Source: Trichopria drosophilae (taxonomy: Eukaryota > Arthropoda > Insecta > Hymenoptera > Diapriidae). Taken from it: a DNA stretch of 64,000 nt. Location of the stretch: NCBI GenBank assembly GCA_030407085.1, contig CM059582.1:139516001-139580000 (forward strand), written 5' to 3'. A program made the translations under genes and the position numbers. The notes under the pieces were generated by a model that made no database searches, had not been told where the DNA came from, and worked only from the letters and a program-made list of their open reading frames with translations. This document shows, in pieces, positions 55,676-64,000 of this stretch. Each line of letters starts with the position of its first letter. The first letter of the stretch is position 1.

Positions 55676-56099
55676 AGACATTATAATTTTCATAGGTCCA
55701 AAACTTTGCCCAAAAAAGAGACCGTAAAAGTTTAGAGGATGATATTTTAAAGGTACCATTTTGATATTTTAACTGAACGTTTTAAGTGTCCACAATATAT
55801 GTCCACAAAAAGAAAATTTAAGTGTCCACAATAACGTAGACTTGAAAAAAATTATTTAACGGTAGTAGAACATATCAGTGCCGTTAGAAAGGAGCGGTTT
55901 TCAGCTGAAAGGAGCCGTTTTTAATGCGCACCTTCCGCGCGCAGGTTGCTTCGACGGTCGTCGGCGGTCTGAGCTTGGTGGCCCTCAGGAGGGGAGCGGA
56001 GCGAGAGGAAAATATATGGTCGGGCGCGCGAAAGTATTAAACAAATGACGGGGGGTTGAACTTTATCAGATACTTCCAAAATTAAAATCATGTATACTC
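55676..56099. other. stretch without a recognised gene
   Basis: Contains a GC-rich patch (about 55880-56040, GCGCACCTTCCGCGCGCAGG) in otherwise AT-rich DNA, leading into the tRNA-like sequence. It may be part of a SINE. Confidence 0.35.
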
Positions 56100-56176
56100 G
56101 TCGTAGTCGAGTGGTACAAGCGCATGGGTTGAAGCGCAGCGCGTTATTTTTTTAGTTCGATTTCGATGTCGGGGAT
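56100..56176 (+). repeat. tRNA-like sequence (SINE head or tRNA relic)
   Basis: An A box TAGTCGAGTGGTACAAGCGC resembling leucine/serine tRNAs and a B-box-like AGTTCGATTTC are correctly ordered. A T-rich insertion (ATTTTTTTAG) precedes the B box and the acceptor stem is not paired, so an active tRNA gene is unlikely. A T run follows. Confidence 0.5.
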
Positions 56177-56774
56177 TTTTTTTTTTTTTGTTATTGTTCA
56201 TTTACTCAACATTTGTAACGAAAATAATTTGTTACTTGTTTACTATTAGTTATTTTATTTACAATAATGAATTGTGAAAATAAATTTTAAAAACATTAAA
56301 CAATATGTTTTTGTAGAATGACATTTGTAAGAATCGAATTCTCGGTAATATTAAAAAAAATAAATGTACAATATTTTATTGTAATTGCCGAAATAATATA
56401 CAAAAATTACAAGTCGTACATTTTTTCTAAAAAAGTTTTTGTAGTTAATATAACCTTATAATTGATTATTTTTTATATGTTTCAAATATAATGTAGACCT
56501 TCCATCTAATTCCTAATATCGGGCGGTATCTTTATTTATATATACGGCAACAGTTAATATTGCATTTACGGTAAATGGAAACATCTTTTACAGAATACAG
56601 AGTAAACGAAAGTATCGTGGAAACAAATTTAGGAAACAAATATTTGGAATACTCGATTAATGTCATATTACAATAAAAAGACGTTTTTTACTTCTCCAAT
56701 GAAATTGTACTAAATTACTAACTGCTTTTTTGAAATATTTCAATATTACTATACAATAATATTTTTATCCCGTT
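56177..56774. other. AT-rich stretch without a recognised gene
   Basis: No open frame over 60 codons with any recognisable feature. Confidence 0.5.
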
Positions 56775-56910
56775 AGAAAATTTATATGATTATGCAAAAT
56801 CCAAAGGTTTATTAATAAATAGGTTGTATTAACAAATTCCTGAATTAATAAAATATTTGTTGCAATTGCAAATTTTAAGAATAAGTTATATACTGATTTT
56901 TCAATAACAT
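56775..56910. repeat. direct repeat, copy 1 (about 125 bp)
   Basis: Shares GTATTAACAAATT(C/T)CTGAATT and AGAATAAGTTATAT with 58295-58415 in the same orientation. Copy 1 lies just outside and copy 2 inside the inverted-repeat element 57000-58802. Confidence 0.7.
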
Positions 56911-57419
56911 TTAAGTAAATGCAAATTCGGAATTGAGAAATTGGCAAAAACAAATATTCATGTTAGGAAAGAAATTATTAGAATATTGTATATATATATG
57001 ATCGACACCATCGCTTTAATACACAAATTAAAACTATATGTTATTTATAGTGTATATGTTATATGTTAAATATAATACAATTAGGATTTACTATTTTACC
57101 GGAATGAAGATATCTTTTTTAGAAAGATTATTTGTAAAAGGGAATGTTGCCGATATTCGTTTACTTCTTGATCACAATATCGATTTTAATATATTATTAT
57201 TAAATGAATTCAATAGATTCATTATTGTCAAATTGTATTAAAAATGGAATTAAAGTTAACAAAAAAATTATTACATAAGCTCAATGTTTCTATAGACATA
57301 TTCGACGTATTGTCAGCCTTTATAGGTATTCAGCTTGTGCAAATAATTTTTTTGTTGACTGTTATATTAAGTTTTTAATTCAATTTAACAATAATGAATC
57401 TGTTGAAAAGAAGAAAATT

Positions 57420-57530
57420 TTATTCAACGTAGTTATCATACATATTTTTAATGTGATATAATTTTTTATTGTCGTTATAAAAAAGTGTATCACATTAAAA
57501 ATCTTTGTGATAATTACGTTGAATAGAAAC
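57420..57530. repeat. hairpin-forming palindrome, about 40-bp arms
   Basis: TTCAACGTAGTTATCA... and its near reverse complement ...TGATAATTACGTTGAA flank a 25-base loop, with ATTTTTAATGTGATA inside the arms. MITE-like or stem-loop. Confidence 0.7.
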
Positions 57531-58294
57531 ATCATTTTAAAAAAAAATATTAAAATCTTAACACAGAGTGCACGTTAGGAAGAAAATATTTGCATTACTC
57601 TATAAATCCTTGTATATATAGTATCTAAGATGTCACTGTATAAGATGAAAGAAAGCTGAGTAGTCAGTAACTCCAATTATTAATTATTATATTTCAAGTC
57701 AATTTCAAAGTTATTTTATACACAGAGAGAAAAAACCTACTTAAATGAACCCTTTAACGCTCAAATACACAAAATGGTTTCATGGAGTACGATACTACAT
57801 TTAATTTATTTATTTAAACCCCACGAAATAAAATTATCAAGTAATTTCTTATTGCCCAAAATTAGCTCTTTACAAATGTTGAAATCGAAAAGTTATACAC
57901 GTTCTTTTTAAGCGTGAAATTTCGCTTTTATTTTTAATTTATCGAATTTTATTATGGGCAATGGCATTACCATACATCTAAAAGTGACAAATATCATGTC
58001 AAAAATGAATTTTCTACCAGGGTCAAACTTCATGAAGAAATTGCACATTTGGGCGTCAACCATTTATACAGTAAACAAGACAATAATATGGCCCCTTTAC
58101 TATTTTCCGATAGTTGAATATGTTGTAGAGTATTTAACCTCAACTCTGCCAATGTTTTACAGTTTAATTATCCCTTTATGCATTTGTGAAAAGCAAAAAA
58201 TTGTGGTAATAAAATTGAATAATTACAACTACGGTTGTCAGAGTAAAAAGAATTATTGAATGGCACATTCTAGAATATTCTTAACAAGTGTAAA

Positions 58295-58415
58295 ATGAAA
58301 ATACGCTTAGGTTTATTGATAAATAAGTTGTATTAACAAATTTCTGAATTGATAAAACATTCGTTGCAATTGAACATTTTCAGAATAAGTTATATCCTGA
58401 TTTTTTTCAAAATAC
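58295..58415. repeat. direct repeat, copy 2 (about 125 bp)
   Basis: The partner of 56775-56910; see that entry for the shared strings. About 10-15 percent different by eye. Confidence 0.7.
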
Positions 58416-58825
58416 AATAGATTTGCTGTGATCAAGAAAAAAAACAATAAGATTCCAATAAGAAAATAACTTTGATATTGTTTTAGTGAAAATTTATTGC
58501 AAAAATTATTACAAATTTGGGCAATACACGTATAATTGATGTACGTAGTACGGAGAGTGCAACAGAACATGTTAAAACATTAGTGTTTTTATGTAATTTT
58601 AAAATATTTTAAATCTGAATGTTTTTTATTAATTTATCATTATGGTGAAGGTGAAGAAATAAGAAAAGCTATCTTCTAGAAAAAAGATATCTTCATTCCG
58701 GTAAAATAGTAAATCCTAATTGTATTATATTTAACATATAACATATACATTATAAATAACATATAGTTTTAATTTGTGTATTAAAGCGATGGTGTCGATC
58801 ATATAAGCGTATATATATATATATA

Positions 58826-59675
58826 ATGAAATTGACCCCTCCCCCACCTCCTGGGGGTGGGATGGCGGAAAAACAATAAAACTTAAATAGGAACTTCCAT
58901 TTTTTATTGCAGATTTGGATTCTCCGGAAAAAAGTACACCAACTGGTTCACAGGTGACGCTGTAGTCGACAAAAAGCGAAAGTAAAAAATCCCTAAAATT
59001 CGACGTCTCCAGAATTCACATCACATCTGATAAATTATAGTAGACATATTTTATTTTAATAATACTATTCAATGCCACCACTACGAAATGTTCGTTTTTC
59101 ATTGACTTTATATTATTCTTGTAAAGTGTTTTCTAGCCGCTACAATGGAAATTATCTGAAAAATAATCATGGATAATATATATTGGATAATAATGTCACT
59201 AGTTGGTACCAATACGACAAAACTTTCCACCAAATATTATTTTAAAAAATTCATTTTTCTAGGAGTTATGGGGGGAGAAAGAAAAATGAAATGTATTTTT
59301 TTCGAAAACCACTTGACCGAATTTGATGGAAAAAATATATGTTATGTAGACTAATAAAAGTAATTAACAGTAAAAATTTCAAAGATTTTTGCCAAAAAAA
59401 AGACCAAAAAAAAATTGTTTAATTTTTGAATATTCTTTTTGAGGGTATCATCTTAGAGGTACCACTTTGAAATTTTTACGAAAAATTCTCTTCAGTATCC
59501 ACTATATCATATATTTTTTTCATATTTTTAAAATTGGTGGAACATTGTTAAAAATGCGAAAATCACTCAGGCGTACAAACAATGCCATACCGCGTTGCAA
59601 ATGTTCGATGTGACTGTATATATATATATATAAAAATTCTCTTCAGTATCCACTATATATATATATATATATATA
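58826..59675 (+). repeat. left arm, outer part of the big palindrome (family A repeat)
   Basis: Begins AATGAAATTGACCCCTCCCC and ends GTTCGATGTGACTG plus a (TA)n run. 58931 onward is repeated in reverse complement from 64000 leftwards, almost base for base: the 61-codon frame at 59169-59354 reappears identically at 63762-63577. A direct, interrupted copy lies at 60254-60602 and 61080-61410. It includes a transposon 3' region, not a gene. Confidence 0.85.
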
Positions 59676-59783
59676 CAGGGTCATCGAAAAGTATCGGACC
59701 CCCCTAATATCTTCAGTTAGAATGCACTTAGGAGAAAATGTCCAATAGCAAAGTTGTATGGTTTCAAGCGGGGAGTAAGATGA

Positions 59784-59833
59784 TGACCTTGACTTTGACC
59801 TTGACCATGTCCTTCAAGGTCATTTCAAGGTCA
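59784..59833. promoter_or_regulatory. cluster of TCAAGGTCA-type motifs
   Basis: TGACCTTGA at 59784 and 59796 and TCAAGGTCA at 59814 and 59825, four copies in 50 bases. The sequence equals the extended half-site bound by monomeric nuclear receptors of the FTZ-F1/ERR type. The cluster is mirrored in the right terminal repeat (63028-63077). Function is unproven. Confidence 0.45.
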
Positions 59834-60253
59834 ATCTTATTTTTTTAAATAGAACCCCCTACATTTTATTGCATATTCTTATAGCTTATCTCGAGAGCTT
59901 TCCAAAACACTATAATAAAATATTTTTTTATTAAGTACTTTTTGAGTTATAAAGGTTTGAAGTTAACAATTTTTTGACACAAAATAATTATATTAATAAT
60001 GAAATTGACCACCTCCCCCACCTCTTGGGGGGGGGGGGGAAGAATAAAACTTAAATAGGATCACCATTTTTTATTGCAGATTTGGATTCTCCGGAAAAAA
60101 GTACACCAATTTGACCTAAGAGCTATTGCATTTTGGTTCACAGGTGGCGCTGTAATCGATAAAAAGACATTGAAATACCTCGAGAACTATACACAGAATC
60201 AAAAAAGGTGTGAGATGAAAGTTGTTCGACACGAAGGGGGGCATTCAGTAATA

Positions 60254-60602
60254 ATGAAATTGACCCCTCCCCCACCTCCTGGGGGTGGGATGGCGGAAAA
60301 ACAATAAAACTTAAATAGGAACTTCCATTTTTTATTGCAGATTTGGATTCTCCGGAAAAAAGTACACCAACTGGTTCACAGGTGACGCTGTAGTCGATAA
60401 AAAGCGAAAGTAAAAAATCCGTAAAATTCGACGTCTCCAGAATTCACATCACATCTGATAAATTATAGTAGACATATTTTATTTTAATAATACTATTCAA
60501 TGCCACCACTACGAAATGTTCGTTTTTCAATGACTTTATATTATTCTTGTAATGTGTTTTCTAGCCGCTACAATGGAAATTATCTGAAAAATAATCATGG
60601 AT
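60254..60602 (+). repeat. family A repeat, direct copy, first half
   Basis: Matches 58826-59170 nearly identically. The second half continues at 61080 after an insertion of about 470 bases. Confidence 0.8.
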
Positions 60603-61079
60603 TTGGTTGTGTGTCAAAAATAGTATATTATGCTTTAAGGGAGGAAAGAGCGTGATCCCCTAGTGGAAGGTTTGCTGCGCCAGCGAAGCAAGGGCAGCCC
60701 TCTCACGAAGTGCGCGCGCATTCCTCTCGTGAAGCATACGCTAGTTTTTTCCTGGCCGCATCCATTACTCCCGCGGGCAGCGCATGCGCTCGGCCACTCA
60801 GACGGAATTGACAACTTTCGTCCCGCGTAGCGGATACGGAATACGGTAATTCTAACAAAGCCGGGAAAAAATACATTTAGCGTTACCCAGGAACAACGAC
60901 GTGGAGGTAGTATTTTTCTGTTCCCTTTGGGGTGCTTGTTTTACGTGAGTGCCCTCGCCTCTCATTGTTAACTTACTTGAGTAAGTGTTCGAAATGTTGA
61001 CCTTCCACTTCAATGCATTTATTTATTCTTTCTTCAAATGACTTTATACAGGATAGTATCATATCTGCAGAAAGGGCCT
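60603..61079 (-). mobile_element. insert with IS630-like transposase C-terminus and GC-rich module
   Basis: Splits the family A copy. On the minus strand, 61072-60970 reads SFEERINKCIEVEGQHFEHL, the usual C-terminus of these transposases. The remaining sequence is GC-rich (60650-60860) and includes the TTTAGCGTTACCCAGGA module at 60878 onward. Confidence 0.6.
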
Positions 61080-61416
61080 AGCGGAGTAAGCAGGTAAAAT
61101 CTGCCCCCGATCATACAGAGCTGAGATTAATGTCACTAGTTAGTACCAATACTACAAAACATTCCACTAAATATTATTTAAAAAAATTCATTTTTTTAGG
61201 AGTTATGGGGGGAGAAAGAAAAATAAAGAAATGTATTTTTTTCGAAAACCACTTGACTGAATTTGATGAAAAAAATATATGTTATGTAGACTAATGAAAG
61301 TAATTATATTTTTAAAATTGGTGGAACATAGTTAAAAATGCGAAAATCACTCAGGCGTACAAACAATGCCATACCGCGTTGCAAATGTTCGATGTGACTG
61401 TATATATATATATATA

Positions 61417-62050
61417 CAGGGTGATCCAAAAGTCCCGGAACAGCAAAATATCTCAGCGGGAGTGCATTTTCGAGGAAAATGTTTCAGACAAAAGTTTCAG
61501 GATTTTTCCCTGGCTATTTAATGGCGATATTGAATTTGACCTTGAACATGACCTTGAAGGTTATTTCAAGGTCAAGTTAATTTTTTTAAATGGGAACCCC
61601 TATTTTTTTTCATGGATTCTGAAAGAGCGGGAAATTCTACGTCCGAGTATGATATGATCGATTTTTCCGGCAAGGTCATTTCAAGGTGAAACTTAAAACT
61701 CCCGTAACGGCGAAATATCTCAGAGGGTGTGCATTTCTTTGGAAATTGTTTCAGACAAAAGTTTAAGGATTTTTCCTGGGATATTTAATGGTAGCACAGA
61801 ATTTTACCTTGAAGGTTATTTCAAGGTCAAGTTTGTTTTTTTTTTAATGGAAACTGCTATTTTTTTTCACGGATTCGGAGAGAGCACAAAATTTTACGTC
61901 CAAATATGCTATGGCCGTTTTTTTCGGCAATGTCATTTCAAGGCCAAACTTAAAACTCCCGGAACAGCGAATTAACTCAGCAAGAGGCACCATTGAATTT
62001 AACCTTGAAAATTACCTTGAGGCTTATTCTAAGCTCAAGACTATTTTTTT
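61417..62050 (+). repeat. tandem repeat, about 262-bp period, starting at a transposon-like terminus
   Basis: CAGGGTGATCCAAAAGTCCC starts the block. Related phrases recur at 61428 (AAGTCCCGGAACAGC), 61690 (AACTCCCGTAACGGC) and 61952 (AACTCCCGGAACAGC), each followed by a TCTCAG/ACTCAG stretch and TTATTTCAAGGTCAAG-like sequence. Confidence 0.7.
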
Positions 62051-62215
62051 TTAATTGGAACCCCGTTTCATTTTCGTAATGTTTCCAGAGTTTCCAGAGT
62101 GCAATGCATTATCATTGTTCCCGGATAAAAATATACATTTTTTTTTTACATCCGATACGTTTATAAATACCGTATGTATGGGTAACATTTTTACATTGTT
62201 TCCAATGCTACCGCC

Positions 62216-62310
62216 GGCTTTAGCATTACCCAAGATGTACCGCGTGGAGGTAGCACGGTCGGGTTTACACCTCTTCGGGGTGCTTTGTTCAGGTGGTTCC
62301 CCTCGCCGTC
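62216..62310. repeat. IS630-associated module, third copy
   Basis: CTTTAGCATTACCCAAGATG, CGTGGAGGTAG, TTCGGGGTGCTTTG and CCCCTCGCC match 60878-60975. It lies downstream of the transposase end at 62441, as the 60878 copy lies downstream of its own. Confidence 0.6.
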
Positions 62311-62315
62311 ACCTG

Positions 62316-62344
62316 TGCGTGTGCGTGTGCGTGTGCGTGTGCGT

Positions 62345-62377
<33 letters not shown>

Positions 62378-62380
62378 GGT
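62316..62380 (+). repeat. (GTGTGC)n/(GT)n microsatellite
   Basis: Repeated GTGCGT units grade into GTGTGT. Frames through it on both strands are artefacts. Confidence 0.95.
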
Positions 62381-62440
62381 GTCCCCAGACAGTTAAGGCA
62401 AGATGGGTATACTAAGATTTTGATGAAATTATGTATCTTA

Positions 62441-62887
62441 CTAAAGCTTATGCTCAAAGTGATTGCCATGAACTTCTTGGCAATATCCCAAGCGATTATA
62501 AAAAGTCGATACGACTTTTTTAATCATATCTGGTTCTATAGCCGCGATCTCATCCCGTATTCGTTGTTTTACTTCCTCAATATTCACCGGTTTCGTTCGA
62601 TACACTCTATCTTTGAGATAACCCCATAGAAAATAGTCAAGGAGCGTAAGATCCGGAGATCTTGGTGGCCATTCTATTACACCCCTTCGACCTATCCACC
62701 GTTCTGCGAATACATCACTCAAATAATTGCGAACATCTGTTGCATAATGGGGTGCTGCACCATCTTGCTGAAACCAAGTCTGATCGAAATCCTCGCCTAC
62801 AATAACCTGAATAGCAGGGATGATGTCGTCCCTCAACATATCGTGGTATTTTTTACCAGTAAGGGTACCCTCGATGAAATCCCTCAA
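62441..62887 (-). pseudogene. IS630/mariner-like DDE transposase, C-terminal half
   Basis: 148 open codons: TWFQQDGAAPHYATDVRNYL carries the second catalytic Asp, IEWPPRSPDLTLLDYFLWGY the third, about 36 residues later, near the DD34-37D range of this superfamily. The end FYNRLGYCQEVHGNHFEHKL is typical. The N-terminal DNA-binding domain and first Asp are missing: the frame runs straight into the right terminal repeat, so a deletion joined them. Confidence 0.8.
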
Positions 62888-63183
62888 AAAATTGTTAACT
62901 TCAAACCTTTATAACTCAAAAAGTACTTAATAAAAAAATATTTTATTATAGTGTTTTGGAAAGCTCTCGAGATAAGCTATAAGAATATGCAATAAAAGGT
63001 AGGGGGTTCTATTTAAAAAAATAAGATTGACCTTGAAATGACCTTGAAGGACATGGTCAAGGTCAAAGTCAAGGTCATCATCTTACTCCCCGCTTGAAAC
63101 CATACAACTTTGCTATTGGACATTTTCTCCTAAGTGCATTCTAACTGAAGATATTAGGGGGGTCCGATACTTTTCGATGACCC

Positions 63184-63185
<2 letters not shown>

Positions 63186-63251
<66 letters not shown>

Positions 63252-63267
63252 GTGGATACTGAAGAGA

Positions 63268-63315
<48 letters not shown>

Positions 63316-64000
63316 TCACATCGAACATTTGCAACGCGGTATGGCATTGTTTGTACGCCTGAGTGATTTTCGCATTTTTAACAATGTTCCACCAATTTTA
63401 AAAAATATGAAAAAAATATATGATATAGTGGATACTGAAGAGAATTTTTCGTAAAAATTTCAAAGTGGTACCTCTAAGATGATACCCTCAAAAAGAATAT
63501 TCAAAAATTAAACAATTTTTTTTTTGGTCTTTTTTTTGGCAAAAATCTTTGAAATTTTTACTGTTAATTACTTTTATTAGTCTACATAACATATATTTTT
63601 TCCATCAAATTCGGTCAAGTGGTTTTCGAAAAAAATACATTTCATTTTTCTTTCTCCCCCCATAACTCCTAGAAAAATGAATTTTTTAAAATAATATTTG
63701 GTGGAAAGTTTTGTCGTATTGGTACCAACTAGTGACATTATTATCCAATATATATTATCCATGATTATTTTTCAGATAATTTCCATTGTAGCGGCTAGAA
63801 AACACTTTACAAGAATAATATAAAGTCAATGAAAAACGAACATTTCGTAGTGGTGGCATTGAATAGTATTATTAAAATAAAATATGTCTACTATAATTTA
63901 TCAGATGTGATGTGAATTCTGGAGACGTCGAATTTTAGGGATTTTTTACTTTCGCTTTTTGTCGACTACAGCGTCACCTGTGAACCAGTTGGTGTACTTT
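63186..64000 (-). repeat. right arm, outer part of the big palindrome
   Basis: Reverse complement of 58931-59675, with longer (TA)n runs (63186-63247 and 63275-63311). It runs off the window, so the full arm length is unknown. Confidence 0.9.

Larger units (their letters stand above)
57000..58802. mobile_element. 1.8-kb element with about 130-bp terminal inverted repeats
   Basis: GATCGACACCATCGCTTTAA at 57000 is answered by its reverse complement ending at 58802; the inversion continues inward to AAGATATCTT (57125 and 58675). Both ends abut TA-repeat sequence, a common target of TA-specific elements. No transposase is recognisable; a 101-codon frame at 57954 has no known domain. Confidence 0.75.
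59676..63185. mobile_element. 3.5-kb IS630/mariner-like element with 302-bp terminal inverted repeats
   Basis: The left end CAGGGTCATCGAAAAGTATC and the right end are reverse complements, flanked by TA inside (TA)n runs. The repeats (59676-59977 and 62884-63185) are almost identical. The interior holds family A repeats, a related transposase end (61075-60970), a second terminus-like CAGGGTGATCC (61417) and a transposase half next to the right repeat. Confidence 0.75.

Noticed and set aside
59169..59354. 61-codon frame, identical at 63577-63762
   Set aside because: Identity comes from the palindrome arms; the frame has no domain and degrades in the direct copies at 55190 and 61130.
63141..63362. 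Tyr-Ile repeat frames on both strands
   Set aside because: Translation of (TA)n microsatellite.

Overview
This window looks like a transposable-element graveyard from an insect genome, most likely hymenopteran (possibly an ant). The insect assignment rests on the mix of element families: R4-like, R1-like and CR1-like non-LTR elements, an env-bearing Gypsy (errantivirus-like) element, BEL/Pao, IS630/mariner-like, Mutator-like, MULE and hAT transposons. The order is a guess. I find no convincing single-copy host gene. The base composition is AT-rich, with one GC-rich island (about 19.8-25.9 kb) that coincides with a nested retroelement.

Layout. 1-5.6 kb: tRNA-like fragment, a 610-bp TA-flanked MITE, a degenerate 90-bp tandem repeat, a relic MULE with FLYWCH and transposase pieces (minus strand) and one piggyBac-type end. 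5.6-12.7 kb: an (ATA)n run and three R4-like non-LTR fragments (restriction-like endonuclease type), the last two separated by a 5'-truncated second non-LTR element whose reading frame is broken by one stop codon. 12.7-14.1 kb: a decayed Mutator-like transposase (minus strand).

14.1-45.9 kb: a Russian-doll block. Its base layer is an about 142-bp tandem repeat that adjoins the Mutator-like coding sequence at two places. Into this layer went a 15.6-kb Gypsy element (14742-30334), a 294-bp pogo-type MITE, a hAT/ZMYM1-like transposon (itself hit by a solo LTR and a tRNA-derived SINE) and an internally deleted BEL element (37990-45297, minus strand). The Gypsy and BEL elements both sit at exactly the same base of the repeat unit and both duplicated ACAAC. 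The Gypsy element holds gag, protease, RT, RNase H, an integrase tail, an env-like gene and, between env and the 3' LTR, a broken intronless F-box/leucine-rich-repeat gene. A second, GC-rich Gypsy-type element lies nested inside its pol.

45.9-51.5 kb: an R1-like element and a CR1-like element with a PHD-finger ORF1, both minus strand and broken. 52.5-58.8 kb: two long inverted-repeat structures, an IS630/mariner-like relic and a tRNA-like sequence. 58.8-64.0 kb: a palindrome with arms of more than 1 kb, running off the window end, built from IS630/mariner-like terminal repeats and carrying the C-terminal half of a DDE transposase.

The most unusual items are the F-box/LRR gene inside an env-bearing LTR element, the shared insertion base of two unrelated LTR superfamilies, the link between the 142-bp repeat and the Mutator-like gene, and AT-hook-like motifs in proteins of three different LTR elements. 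All similarity calls come from reading motifs by eye; no database search was run.
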